Assembly: GCA_040219935.1 (NCBI GenBank)
Contig: JAVJUA010000092.1
Location: 1-64,000 of the forward strand
Reading direction: 5' to 3'
Length of the DNA stretch: 64,000 nt
Source: UBA7803 sp040219935
Lineage (GTDB): Bacteria; Pseudomonadota; Gammaproteobacteria; Pseudomonadales; Azotimanducaceae
Numbering within the stretch: the stretch's first letter is position 1; each line of letters starts with the position of its first letter. This document shows, piece by piece, positions 51,201-59,496 of this stretch. A model generated the notes under the pieces. It was given only the letters and a program-made list of their open reading frames with translations. It had not been told where the DNA came from and made no database searches. The position numbers and the translations under genes were made by a program.

Positions 51201-51296
51201 CTGGGTGCCGGCCTGCAGGCCGACCAGCAGCATCACCGCGCCGATCACCAGCGCCAGCACGGGCCGGTGCACGAAGATGTCGGTGAAGCGCGGCAC
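48240..51296 (-). CDS. RND efflux pump inner-membrane transporter, HAE1 type
   Basis: 1018 aa, normal for AcrB/MexB-like pumps. Twelve transmembrane helices with two large periplasmic loops; the proton-relay aspartates are in IAIGLVVDDAIVVVENV (helix 4), and the N-terminus FVHRPVLALVIG is typical. A GTG start at 51296 overlaps the adaptor stop (TAGTG). It forms a tripartite drug or solvent efflux system with the adaptor and an outer-membrane channel that must be encoded elsewhere. It is nearer to the shorter HAE1 pumps of MexK/TriC style than to AcrB. Confidence 0.93.
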   Translation of the reverse strand: MPRFTDIFVHRPVLALVIGAVMLLVGLQAGTQLSLREYPEVEKSVIFVRAAYPGASAETVQGFVTTPLQRRIASAKGVDYVTSQSDAGVAQIQAWVRLGENSTDVLGEVITKVNEARFELPREVEDPVVSNRTGGDAMMYLALLSEQMSVQQRADYAVRTIQPVLSTLEGVGEARVLGVGEFAMRIWLNPTRMAAFGVTAADVDAAVRRDNFISAAGTTRGELVRASVDAETDLENPDRFAAIVVRQEGDRRVTLGDVATVELGSETYDSAVYSSGQATVFIAITEAPGANPLEMAVRVKDKVAELNGQLPADLSIFLDSDLSIYIGEALDEVVRTLVEASVIVVLVILLFLGSLRVVAIPIVAIPLSLVTVLFLIWLMGFSINLLTLLAMVIAIGLVVDDAIVVVENVHRHIEAGEQPLAAALAGAREVAWPVVAMTLTLVAVYLPIGFLGGLTGALFSEFALTLAGAVVISGVVALVLSPMMCAYLLKDHEHQGAVASWLDARFDELLGRYQRWLGFCLDNRGAVMLFAVVIFLSLPVFYQLAQKELAPEEDSGSIFAVATPPDYGSLEYTTYFLDQMVEAWRTVPEVTHSWQVNEPTSVFGGLELKPWSQRERSLEAVRQEVQAKYDAISGLEIFTFPAGGLPGAASGLPVQFVISGNAGYPDLDRVADEVLARARQSGMFAFVNKDLRFSRPEVGVRIDRELAARLGISMEDIGRTLQIMLGEAETNRISIEGRGYKVIPQAGRDFRLTKEWLERYYVRTGSGSLVPLSTVIEVSQSVKPNTLKQFQQQNSVTVQGLMIPPNSLGDGLAFLERTLQEVAPTGFRAGYLGESRRFVEESQSFLPLFAASMVFIYLVLSAQFNSFRDPLIVLISVPLSIFGAVVPLALGMTTLNIYTQVGLLTLIGLISKHGILIVDFANHRLLDGADRRTAVLEAAGLRLRPILMTTFATVLGVVPLLMAFGAGANARFAIGLMIAAGMLVGTLFTLFVLPTFYELMGRRQVGVRASGALVTGSG

Positions 51297-52366
51297 TACA
51301 GCGCCACGCGCTCGTCGATGACGACGCGCACGCCGCGATAGAGCTTGTTCTGGCCGACGCTGACCACGCGCTCTCCGGCCGCCACGCCGTCGAGCACGGC
51401 CACCCGGCCGTCACGCACCTTGCCGACGCGCACCACCCGGGCGCTGGCGGTGAGCGCGCCATCCTCCAGCGGCTCGACGACGTAGATCAGGTTGCCCTGC
51501 AGCGCGTAGGTCACGGCGGTCTCCGGCACCGTGACCAGCGCCTGGCGCTCGCCCAGATCGAGCGCGAGCGATGCGAACATGCCCGGCAGCAGGCCGTCGG
51601 TGCGCTGCAGCCTGGCGCGCAGCAGGATGTTGCGGGTCTCGGCATCGATGCGCGGATCAACCGCGGTGACCAGCGCCGGAAAATCCCGCCCCGGATAGGC
51701 ATCCACCTGCACCGTGATCGGCAACCCCGGGCGCAGCCCGGGCACGAACCGGGCAGGCACCGTGAAGTCGATCTCGAGCTCGGACAGATCCTGCAGGGTG
51801 GCGATCACCGTGCCCGGCGAGAGGTAGTCGCCCACGTCCAGACGGCTGATGCCGATGGTGCCGGCGAACGGCGCCTCGATGCGCTTGTTGTCGAGCCGCG
51901 CCTGGGTCTCGGCGAGCTGCGCCCGCGCCCGCTCCAGGTCGGCCCGGGTCCGGTCGAACTGGGTCTGCGGGATCGACTGCCGCTCGAGCAGCACCCGGTC
52001 GCGCTCGTAGAGAATCTCGGCCAGCTCCAGCGCCGCCTGCTGGTTGCGCAGGCTGGCGCGTTCCACCTCGTCGTTCAGCACCACCAGCGCCTGGCCGGCC
52101 TCCACCTGGTCGCCGGAGGCGAAGCGGATGGCAACGATCTCCCCGCTGGACTCGGAGGTGAGCTCGACCCCACGCACCGCACGGATGCTCCCCACCGCGC
52201 TCAGGGTCTCGGCCCAGGTCTCGGCGCGCGCGGTGGAAACCGCCACCGTCACCGGCGGCGGGCTGAAGTCCATGCTGGCGAAGGCGCTGAAGCGCTGATA
52301 GAGATAGGCACCGATGGCGCCGAAGATCACCAGCAGCAGGGTGATGGCTATGGCGTAGGCTTTCAT
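51296..52366 (-). CDS. RND periplasmic adaptor (membrane fusion protein)
   Basis: 356 aa. N-terminal membrane anchor (about 5-24), lipoyl half-motifs ELTSESSGEIVAIRFASGDQVEAGQALVVL and RIEAPFAGTIGISRLDVGDYLSPGT, and a coiled-coil hairpin between them (residues about 100-155: LRNQQAALELAEILYERDRVLL, RTRADLERARAQLAETQARL). It bridges the RND pump to an outer-membrane channel. The gene precedes the pump and is coupled to it. No regulator gene sits next to the pair. Confidence 0.92.
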   Translation of the reverse strand: MKAYAIAITLLLVIFGAIGAYLYQRFSAFASMDFSPPPVTVAVSTARAETWAETLSAVGSIRAVRGVELTSESSGEIVAIRFASGDQVEAGQALVVLNDEVERASLRNQQAALELAEILYERDRVLLERQSIPQTQFDRTRADLERARAQLAETQARLDNKRIEAPFAGTIGISRLDVGDYLSPGTVIATLQDLSELEIDFTVPARFVPGLRPGLPITVQVDAYPGRDFPALVTAVDPRIDAETRNILLRARLQRTDGLLPGMFASLALDLGERQALVTVPETAVTYALQGNLIYVVEPLEDGALTASARVVRVGKVRDGRVAVLDGVAAGERVVSVGQNKLYRGVRVVIDERVAL

Positions 52367-52588
52367 TCGCTTGCGGCCACCGAGGGGTATTCGGGGCCGC
52401 AGGAAGGGGTGTCATCGCGCGTCATCGAGTCGAATCGCCGTGCCGGTCGAGGCATGACGATATACTCGCAGGCCGAAGGAAGCCAAGCGCGGGTCATGCT
52501 GGCCGTCCGCCGGGCTGCGCCGGCCGTCCGATGGGACGGAATTCCGGTTACCATCCGTCGGGGCATTCGCAATGGGGAGAAGCGCTCG

Positions 52589-54436
52589 ATGATCAGCCGG
52601 ACCTGGACCAGCGCATGGCTGCTTGCGCTGCTGGTGGTGCTGCCAGAGGGTGCGGCCGCCGCCCCGGATTACAGCCCCGGCGTCGGCCGCGACTACCCGC
52701 AACGGGTGTTCTTCGGCGACACGCACCTGCACACCCGAAACTCGGCGGATGCCTACTCGCTCGGCAACATGAACCTGACGCCGGCGGACGCGTTCCGCTT
52801 CGCGCGGGGGCAGGAGACGGTTGCCCACAACGGCATGCGCGTGAAGCTCAGGCGACCGCTCGACTTCCTGGTGGTCTCGGACCACGCCGAGTACCTGGGG
52901 GGCTACTACCGGTTCGCCGTGAACGATCCGATCGTCCGCGACACCGAGGTCGGCAAGGCGTGGGCCGAGCTGGCGCAGGCGGGCGACATGGTGCGCATGA
53001 TGATGTCGTTCACCGGCAGCATCAACGATCCGGCCAACCACCCGCCGTTTCCCGAAGCGACCCGCCAGCGGATCTGGACCGACGTGGCCATCACCGCGGA
53101 CGAGCACGATGCACCCGGCGTCTTCACCGCCTTCATCGGCTACGAATGGACGTCCATGGTCGACGGCAGCAACCTGCACCGGGTGGTGGTGTTCAAGGAC
53201 GGCGCCGACAAGGTAGCGAAGACCATTCCGTTCTCGGCCCAGGACAGCATCGACCCCCGCGATCTGTGGCGGTGGCTGGCCGACTACGAAGCGGCGACCG
53301 GCGGTGAGGCGCTGGCCATCGGCCACAACGGCAATCTGTCCAATGGCCTCATGTACGGCGAGCGCATGCTCGACGGCGAGCCGCTGGACCGCGCCTACGC
53401 GGAGCTCAGCGCCCGCTGGGAGCCGCTGTTCGAGGTCACCCAGGTCAAGGGCGACAGCGAGTCCCATCCGCGGCTCTCACCCACCGACGAGTTCGCCGAC
53501 TTCGAGAACTGGGACACCTTCAACATCAGCAACACCCGGCCGAAGGAAGACTGGATGCTGCAGTACGAGTACGCGCGCGGCGTGCTGAAGCACGGTCTGC
53601 GCAAGGAATCCGAGCTCGGCGTCAATCCGTTCAAGTTCGGCCTGATCGGATCGACCGACGGCCACAACTCCATCGTCACCGCGGAAGAAGACAACTTCTT
53701 CGGCAAGTTTCCCGAGTCGGAGCCGTCGGAAAACCGCTTCACCACGCGCATGGCCCACCAGCTCGATCCCAACTGGAAGCTGGTCGCCTCCGGCTATGCG
53801 GCGGTGTGGGCGCGCGAGAACACGCGCGCGGCCCTGTTCGAGGCCATGCGCCGCCGTGAGGTCTACGCCACCACCGGCTCGCGCATCCAGGTGCGCTTCT
53901 TCGGCGGCTTCGACTATCGGCCCGGCGACATCGACAACCCGGCCTTCGTCGACATCGGCTACTCGCGGGGCGTGCCCATGGGCGGCGACCTGACCGCCGC
54001 GCCGCAGGGCAAGACCGCAACCTTCCTGGTGGCGGCCGCGAAGGATCCGGACGGCGCCAATCTCGACCGGGTGCAGATCGTCAAGGGCTGGCTCGACGCC
54101 GACGGCGCGCTGCACGAGAAGGTGTACGACGTGGCCTGGTCGGGCGATCGCGCCATCGACCCGGAGACCGGCAAGCTGCCCGCGGTGGGCTCCAGCGTCG
54201 ACTTCGAGACCGCGACCTTCGACAACAGCATCGGCGCGTCCGACCTGGCAGCGCTGTGGACCGACCCGGACTTCGACCCGGCCGAGCGCGCCTTCTACTA
54301 CGCGCGGGTGCTGGAGATTCCGAGGCCGCGCTGGTCGCTGATCGACGCCGTGTACTTCGGCACCGAACCGCCGCCGGAAGCGCCCCGCAGCATCCAGGAC
54401 CGCGCCTACACCTCGCCGATCTGGTACACGCCCTGA
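52589..54436 (+). CDS. Exported DUF3604 family protein
   Basis: 615 aa. The start is ATG at 52589 with GGGGAGAAG upstream; earlier in-frame ATGs give a hydrophilic leader. A signal peptide ends near GAAAAPDY. The core begins RVFFGDTHLHTRNSADAYS, whose DTHLH recalls the PHP/metal-dependent hydrolase first motif, and continues with LVVSDHAEYLGGY, IGYEWTSM, IGSTDGHNS and REVYATTGSRIQVRFFGG. These metal-type motifs suggest a phosphoesterase-like enzyme in the periplasm; no family activity is established. It leads the DUF3604-PPIase-HupE triad. Confidence 0.85.
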   Translation: MISRTWTSAWLLALLVVLPEGAAAAPDYSPGVGRDYPQRVFFGDTHLHTRNSADAYSLGNMNLTPADAFRFARGQETVAHNGMRVKLRRPLDFLVVSDHAEYLGGYYRFAVNDPIVRDTEVGKAWAELAQAGDMVRMMMSFTGSINDPANHPPFPEATRQRIWTDVAITADEHDAPGVFTAFIGYEWTSMVDGSNLHRVVVFKDGADKVAKTIPFSAQDSIDPRDLWRWLADYEAATGGEALAIGHNGNLSNGLMYGERMLDGEPLDRAYAELSARWEPLFEVTQVKGDSESHPRLSPTDEFADFENWDTFNISNTRPKEDWMLQYEYARGVLKHGLRKESELGVNPFKFGLIGSTDGHNSIVTAEEDNFFGKFPESEPSENRFTTRMAHQLDPNWKLVASGYAAVWARENTRAALFEAMRRREVYATTGSRIQVRFFGGFDYRPGDIDNPAFVDIGYSRGVPMGGDLTAAPQGKTATFLVAAAKDPDGANLDRVQIVKGWLDADGALHEKVYDVAWSGDRAIDPETGKLPAVGSSVDFETATFDNSIGASDLAALWTDPDFDPAERAFYYARVLEIPRPRWSLIDAVYFGTEPPPEAPRSIQDRAYTSPIWYTP

Positions 54437-54468
54437 GCCCACGCACGGCTTCGTGGCGGGGCCAGGCC

Positions 54469-55362
54469 TTGCGCCTGCTGCGGGATCCGCTGCTGCACTT
54501 TCTGGTGGGGGGCGGCCTGATGTTCGCCGCGTGGTGGGCGCTGAACCCGTCCGTCGGCAGTGACGACCCTCGGCGCATCGTCGTCGATCGGGCCGCGCTG
54601 CTGACGTTCATGCAGCTTCGCAGCCAGGCATTCGACGCCACGGCGGCCGAGGCGCGGCTGGCGGCGCTGACGCCGGAGGCGCTCGGCGATCTGGTCGACG
54701 AGTACGTGCGGGAGCAGGCGCTGTACCGCTCCGCCCTGGAGCTGGGGCTGGAGCAGGACGACTACGTCATCAAGCGGCGCCTGGTCCAGAAGGTCGAGTA
54801 CATGGCCGAGGGCGTTGCCGCCGACCTGGCCGACCCGCCAGACGACGTGCTCGCCGACTGGTACGGCCGTCACCGCAACGCCTATGCGGAGCCCGAGCGC
54901 ATCACCCTCACCCACGTGTTCTTCAGCGCATCCCGGCACGGCACCGGGCAGGCGGCCGCCCTCGCCCGCGCCGCCCTCGCCGAGTTGAACCGCACGCAGG
55001 TGGCATTCAGCGGCGCGACGGCGTTCGGCGAGCGCTTTCCCTACCATGCCAACTACGTGGCATGGTCGCGTGACGAGATCGCCGGCCACTTCGGCGCAGC
55101 CATGACCGCCGAGCTGTTCGATCTGCCTGCCGATCCGGCCCGGTGGCAGGGCGTGTTCGCCTCCGCCCACGGCAGCCATGCGGTGCTGGTGCTCGACCGG
55201 ACGCCGGAACGGTTTCCCGAGCTCGGCGAGGTACGCGAGCGGGTGCTGCGCGACTACCGGGCGGAGCGCGCCCGGGAGCGGCGCGATGCGTTCATTCGCG
55301 TCATCGTCGCCCGCTACCGCACCGAACTCGCCGCCGACCTGCCCATCGAGCGCAAGCCATGA
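54469..55362 (+). CDS. PpiC-type peptidyl-prolyl isomerase-like protein
   Basis: 297 aa. The start is uncertain: no ATG exists near the beginning. TTG at 54469 gives MRLLRDPLLHFLVGGG with one transmembrane anchor; CTG at 54433, overlapping the DUF3604 stop, is an alternative. An SurA_N-like helical region (residues about 40-130, with LVDEYVREQALYRSALELGL) is followed by a parvulin-like region containing ITLTHVFFS. The parvulin core is weak, so it may be a chaperone rather than an active isomerase. Its stop overlaps the HupE gene (ATGA). Confidence 0.7.
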   Translation: MRLLRDPLLHFLVGGGLMFAAWWALNPSVGSDDPRRIVVDRAALLTFMQLRSQAFDATAAEARLAALTPEALGDLVDEYVREQALYRSALELGLEQDDYVIKRRLVQKVEYMAEGVAADLADPPDDVLADWYGRHRNAYAEPERITLTHVFFSASRHGTGQAAALARAALAELNRTQVAFSGATAFGERFPYHANYVAWSRDEIAGHFGAAMTAELFDLPADPARWQGVFASAHGSHAVLVLDRTPERFPELGEVRERVLRDYRAERARERRDAFIRVIVARYRTELAADLPIERKP

Positions 55363-56333
55363 GCCGCGACGCGCGGCTGCTGCTCTGCGCCCTGCTGCTG
55401 GCGGGCACCGCGGCCGCGCACGACAGCCGGCCGATCTACCTGCAGATCGATCAGCATCACGATGGTCAGGTGCTGCTGGCCTGGAAGGTACCGGACAGCG
55501 TGCAGCCCGGGCAGGCACCGCTCATCCGGCTGGTTGGCCGCTGCGCCGCGCGCCAGGGAGCCGCGACTGGCCAGGTTCCGGTGCTGGAGGGCGTGCGCTG
55601 GTACGACTGCGCCGCTGGCGCCGCGCCAGACGCCGTGACCCTGACCTTTCCCGGCCCAGCACCGTCGCTGGCCACCCTGGTCCGCATGCAGTGGCCGGAC
55701 GGCTCATCCATCACCCTGCGGGGGGCACCCGGGGCGACGACCATCGAGCTTGAGTCCCAGGCCACCACCGGCACCGTGTTCCGCCAGTACCTGACCCTGG
55801 GCGTCGAGCACATCCTGCTCGGCTTCGACCATCTGCTGTTCGTGGGCTGCCTGGTCATGCTGACGGGCAGCCTGCGGCGTCTGGCGTTCGCCATCACCGG
55901 CTTCACCATTGCCCACTCGGCAACGCTCGGCGGTGCGGCGCTGGGTCTGCTGTGGCTGCCGGTGGCGCCGGTCGAAGCCGCCATCGCCCTCAGCATCGTG
56001 TTCCTGGCCACCGAGCTGGTGCGCGACCGCCGCGACACCCTGACCTGGCGCCATCCGCTGCTGGTCGCCAGCGCGTTCGGGCTGCTGCACGGGTTCGGAT
56101 TCGCCGCCGTGCTCAACGACATCGGGCTGCCGGAGCGCGAGCTGCCGATGGCCCTGCTGTCGTTCAACCTGGGGGTGGAGGCGGGTCAGCTGCTGTTCGT
56201 GCTGGTTCTGCTGCCGGCGCTGTTCGCGCTCGCCCGGCTGCTGCCCGCGCCCCATCTCACGCGCATGGCTGCCTATCCCATCGGCACGCTGGCCGCCTTC
56301 TGGATGCTGCAGCGTTTGAGCGGCTTCGCATGA
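55359..56333 (+). CDS. HupE/UreJ-family membrane protein
   Basis: 324 aa. A signal peptide (ALLLAGTAAAHDSRP) is followed by a periplasmic domain of about 120 residues, then six hydrophobic helices. The membrane domain carries GVEHILLGFDHLLFVGCL and GFTIAHSATLGGAAL (HxxxGxDH and H-S-x-T motifs), then FGLLHGFGFAAVL, the histidine/aspartate pattern of HupE/UreJ nickel transporters. In longer forms with an N-terminal domain the substrate is uncertain. It is coupled to the PPIase gene; the three genes probably act as one exported system. Confidence 0.85.
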   Translation: MSRDARLLLCALLLAGTAAAHDSRPIYLQIDQHHDGQVLLAWKVPDSVQPGQAPLIRLVGRCAARQGAATGQVPVLEGVRWYDCAAGAAPDAVTLTFPGPAPSLATLVRMQWPDGSSITLRGAPGATTIELESQATTGTVFRQYLTLGVEHILLGFDHLLFVGCLVMLTGSLRRLAFAITGFTIAHSATLGGAALGLLWLPVAPVEAAIALSIVFLATELVRDRRDTLTWRHPLLVASAFGLLHGFGFAAVLNDIGLPERELPMALLSFNLGVEAGQLLFVLVLLPALFALARLLPAPHLTRMAAYPIGTLAAFWMLQRLSGFA

Positions 56334-56339
56334 TCCGAA

Positions 56340-56384
56340 GGCCCCCGCGTTGCAAAGGCGCGGGGCCTGGCTGAACATGCCAGG
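56340..56384. promoter_or_regulatory. Two adjoining hairpins between hupE and the acyl-CoA dehydrogenase genes
   Basis: GGCCCCCGCG (56340-56349) pairs with CGCGGGGCC (56359-56367) with one bulge, and CCTGGC-TGAACAT-GCCAGG (56366-56384) follows, overlapping it by two bases. They lie after the HupE-family stop and before the ribosome site of the next gene. No T-run is present; a weak terminator or mRNA-stabilising structure is possible. Confidence 0.45.
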
Positions 56385-56399
56385 CCGTGGAGGGGCGAC

Positions 56400-57437
56400 A
56401 TGATCGACTTCGGCATCGGTGAGGACGAGACCCTGCTGCGCGACGCCGTCGAACGCTTCGCCCGGGACGCGCTGGCGCCGCAGGCGCGCGTGGCCGAAGC
56501 CAACCGGGCCCCCGACCTGGCCACCATCGCCCTGTACGAGTCGCTGGGGCTGATGGGGCTCGAGTTCGCCGACGGCGGCCTCGGCATGCAGGCGCGCTGT
56601 CTGGTCAACCAGATCCTCGGTGGAGCCGACCCGGGCGCGGCCCTGGCCCTTGATCGGCTGGGGCACGCCGGCTATGCGCTGTGGGCGCTGGACGGCAGCG
56701 AGGGCGTGGCGGCGGTCACTGACAATCCGCACCGCCGCGCCTGGCTGGCGACGCCGGAGGATGGGGCCGTCAACATCACCGAGCGCCACGCCAGCGGCGT
56801 GCTGCACTTCGCGCCGGCCGGCGTCACCGATCTGGTGGTGGTGTCCGCCGGCGGCGTCGCCCTGATCCGCGACGGCATCGAATCCACGCCGGTGCGTGGC
56901 GGCGGCCTGAAGGCCATGAACCCGGTGCGGATCGGGCTGGACGCCGCGCCGGTGGCCCGCTTCAGGCGCCTGCCGGTGGCGCCGCTGCTGGCCCGGGCGC
57001 GCCTGTATCTGGCCAGCCTGCTGCTCGGCGTGCTGGACACGGCCGGGAGCTATGCCCGCGACTACGCGCAGCAGCGGGTGGCGTTCGGCAAGCCCATCGC
57101 CCACCACCAGGCGCTGGCGTTCCTGCTCACCGACATGCATACGGCGGTTACCGGCGCCCGGCTGCTCATCCAGGACGCGGCCTGGCGCGCCGACGCGGGC
57201 CTCGATGCAGCAGAGGCGGCCGCCACCGCATTCACCGAGACCGTGGAGCAGTCGAGCTTCATCGGCCCGAACGCGGTGCAGGTGCTGGGCGGCCTGGGCT
57301 TCATGCAGGACTACCCGGTCGAGAAGTACATGCGCGAGTCGCGCCTGCTGGGCCTGCTGCTCGGCGGTGCCGACCAGGCCCGCGAAGAGGCGGCTCAGAG
57401 CCGGGACATGACGCTCATGGCGGGCGGGGTGCTGTGA
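56400..57437 (+). CDS. Acyl-CoA dehydrogenase-like subunit
   Basis: 345 aa. Dehydrogenase fold with ETLLRDAVERFARDAL and, in the C-terminal helical domain, YAQQRVAFGKPIAHHQALAFLLTDM and VQVLGGLGFMQDYPVEKYMRESR. The middle domain is reduced (about residues 120-200) and the FAD-contact segments differ from standard, as expected for the non-catalytic partner in heteromeric acyl-CoA dehydrogenases. GGAGGGG precedes the ATG. The stop overlaps the next start (TGATG). Confidence 0.82.
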   Translation: MIDFGIGEDETLLRDAVERFARDALAPQARVAEANRAPDLATIALYESLGLMGLEFADGGLGMQARCLVNQILGGADPGAALALDRLGHAGYALWALDGSEGVAAVTDNPHRRAWLATPEDGAVNITERHASGVLHFAPAGVTDLVVVSAGGVALIRDGIESTPVRGGGLKAMNPVRIGLDAAPVARFRRLPVAPLLARARLYLASLLLGVLDTAGSYARDYAQQRVAFGKPIAHHQALAFLLTDMHTAVTGARLLIQDAAWRADAGLDAAEAAATAFTETVEQSSFIGPNAVQVLGGLGFMQDYPVEKYMRESRLLGLLLGGADQAREEAAQSRDMTLMAGGVL

Positions 57438-58612
57438 TGCGCTTCGATCTGGACGAGACCACCGCCGCCCACGTCGAGGTGCTGCGGCAATTCGGCCGCG
57501 ACGTCATCCGCCCGCTCGGCATCGAGCGCGACCGTGCCGGCTCGCCGACGCCGCCCGATCACCCGTTCTTCCGCGAGGTGCTGAAGCGCGGCCTGACCCG
57601 TGCCCCAGACCGCGCCGATGGCGGCGCCGGCGGTCCGGGCCCTGCCGTGCTGCGGGTCATCACCGGCAACGAGCTCGCCTACTGGGATCGCGGCGTGTCG
57701 TCGTCCCTGCCCGGCCCCGGCCTCGGCGGCGGGCCGGTGATGAGCATGGGCACGCCGGAACAGAGGGCGCGGCTCATGACCCGGTTTCGCGACATGACCG
57801 AGCCGAAGTGGGCCGCCTTCGCCATGACCGAACCCGGCGCCGGTTCCGACGTGGCCCGCATTCAGAGCCGGGCCGTGCGCGATGGCGACGAGTGGGTGCT
57901 GAACGGCGCCAAGCTGTACTCGGCCAATGCCGACCGCGCCGACTGGATCGTGGTGTTCGCCACCGTCGATCCGTCGCTCGGCCGCGCCGGCCACCGCGCC
58001 TTCATCGTCGAGCGCGGCATGCCCGGGCTGTCCGAGCCGAAGCCCGAGAAGAAGATGGGCATCAAAGCCTATGCCTCTGCGTCGTTCACCATGAACGATC
58101 TGCGGGTGCCGGCCGACAACCTGCTGGGCGGCGAGGCCCACTACGAGGCGCGCAGCCGCGGCGCCGGCTTCAAGGGGGCCATGCAGACCTTCAACGCCAC
58201 CCGCCCCGCCATCGCGGCCAATGCCGTGGGCATGGCCCGGGCGTGCCTCGACGAAGCCGCCGCGTTCGCCCGCGACGCCGGCGCAGCCGGCCATCGCTGC
58301 CACGATCGCCTGGAGCGCATGCGCCGCAAGGCGCGCGCGGCGTGGCTCATGTGCCTGAAGGCGGCCTGGCTGGCGGACCAGGGCGCGCCGAACATGGTGG
58401 AGGCGTCCATGTCCAAGGCCACCGCCGCGGAGGTGGCCATGGAGGCCGCCAGCCTGGGCATGGAGCTGCTGGGCGCGGTGGGCGCCCAGGGCGAGCACCT
58501 GATCGAGAAGCTGTACCGCGACGTGAAGGCCATGGACATCGTCGAGGGCACCGGTCAGATCCAGCGCATCGTCATGGCCCGCCACCTGGTGGGCTATCCG
58601 CGGGACGCCTGA
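57437..58612 (+). CDS. Acyl-CoA dehydrogenase, probable catalytic partner
   Basis: 391 aa. Full fold: FAMTEPGAGSDVARIQSR (FAD/substrate loop), WVLNGAKLYSANADRADW and the C-terminal VEGTGQIQRIVMARHL, whose Glu is the usual catalytic base of one dehydrogenase class. Together with the preceding shorter subunit it resembles a heterodimeric or tetrameric enzyme. An ATG at 57437 is preferred to the GTG one codon earlier. Its substrate is probably a branched or cyclic acyl-CoA, by analogy with steroid-type paired enzymes. Confidence 0.88.
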   Translation: MRFDLDETTAAHVEVLRQFGRDVIRPLGIERDRAGSPTPPDHPFFREVLKRGLTRAPDRADGGAGGPGPAVLRVITGNELAYWDRGVSSSLPGPGLGGGPVMSMGTPEQRARLMTRFRDMTEPKWAAFAMTEPGAGSDVARIQSRAVRDGDEWVLNGAKLYSANADRADWIVVFATVDPSLGRAGHRAFIVERGMPGLSEPKPEKKMGIKAYASASFTMNDLRVPADNLLGGEAHYEARSRGAGFKGAMQTFNATRPAIAANAVGMARACLDEAAAFARDAGAAGHRCHDRLERMRRKARAAWLMCLKAAWLADQGAPNMVEASMSKATAAEVAMEAASLGMELLGAVGAQGEHLIEKLYRDVKAMDIVEGTGQIQRIVMARHLVGYPRDA

Positions 58613-58620
58613 GCAACGGC

Positions 58621-59496
58621 ATGCGCGCCGACCGCCCCAGCCAGACCGCCATGGCCACCGCCTTTCTGCGGGCCCTGCACCGGGTGGCCGACGATGCGCC
58701 TCTGGTGTTCGACGACCCGGTCGCCATCGAGCTCTTGCCCTGGCCGCAGCGCCGGTTTCTCGAGCGCCTGGGCGCCCTGCCGGAGCGCTGGCGGCGCACC
58801 TTCCGGCAGCGGCGCAGCGGCGTGACGCGCATGCGCGCCCAGGTGCTGGTGCGCGCCCGCGCCGCTGAAGACGCCCTGGCCGCCGCGCGCGACGCCGGCA
58901 TCGGCCGCTACGTGGTGCTCTCCGCCGGCCTCGATACCTACGCCCTGCGCCACGACTTCACCGCCACCGGCCTGCCGGTCATCGAGGTGGATCACCCCGC
59001 CACCCAGCGCTGGAAGCACGACTGGATCGTCCGCCATCGCGGCGGCCTGCCGGCAGGTCTCACGCTCTGCCCCGTGGACTTCGAGCGCCAGACCCTGGCC
59101 GACGTGCTGCCGCCGCCGTCGGCGCCGCAGTTCTTTTCCTGGCTCGGCACCACCTACTACCTGAGCCGGGAGGCCCTTGGCGCCACGCTGCGCGACCTGG
59201 CCGCGGCTTCGCCGCCGGGGTCGAGACTGGTGATGGACTTCTGGCGCCAGGCCCCGCTGTTCGATCCCGCCGGTGCCGCCCTGCTGTGGGGTACCCGGCT
59301 GGCCACGGCGCTGCAGCAGGAGCCCATGAAGACGTTTCTGGAGCCGGACGCGCTGGCCGACCTGGCCACCGCCGCCGGCTGGCGGGTGGCCGAGCTGCTC
59401 ACCGCCCGGGATCAGAACGCCCGCTGGCTGAGCGGCCGCCGCGACGGCCTCGCCGTGCCGTCATTCGCCTGCCTGGCGACCCTGGCCATCGACTGA
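58621..59496 (+). CDS. SAM-dependent methyltransferase, class PPM/TIGR00027 type
   Basis: 291 aa. Motifs TAMATAFLRALHRVADDAPLVFDDPVAIELL at the start, VVLSAGLDTYALRH (SAM motif I), VIEVDHPATQRWKHDW (acidic motif II) and FFSWLGTTYYLSREAL are those of the leucine carboxyl methyltransferase-like family that is abundant in mycobacteria. The acceptor is probably a small acid or polyketide; unknown here. The ATG at 58621 comes eight bases after the dehydrogenase stop, so it is in that operon. Its last 36 bases overlap the convergent transporter gene. Confidence 0.86.
   Translation: MRADRPSQTAMATAFLRALHRVADDAPLVFDDPVAIELLPWPQRRFLERLGALPERWRRTFRQRRSGVTRMRAQVLVRARAAEDALAAARDAGIGRYVVLSAGLDTYALRHDFTATGLPVIEVDHPATQRWKHDWIVRHRGGLPAGLTLCPVDFERQTLADVLPPPSAPQFFSWLGTTYYLSREALGATLRDLAAASPPGSRLVMDFWRQAPLFDPAGAALLWGTRLATALQQEPMKTFLEPDALADLATAAGWRVAELLTARDQNARWLSGRRDGLAVPSFACLATLAID

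Noticed and set aside
48528..51341. 937-residue plus-strand open frame opposite the RND pump
   Set aside because: His/Gln/Asp/Gly-rich antisense translation of a recognisable 1018-aa RND transporter.
54256..54468. Upstream start for the PpiC-like gene inside DUF3604
   Set aside because: It would require over 180 bases of overlap with a well-supported gene and gives an Arg-rich leader. The TTG at 54469 or CTG at 54433 fits the membrane anchor better.
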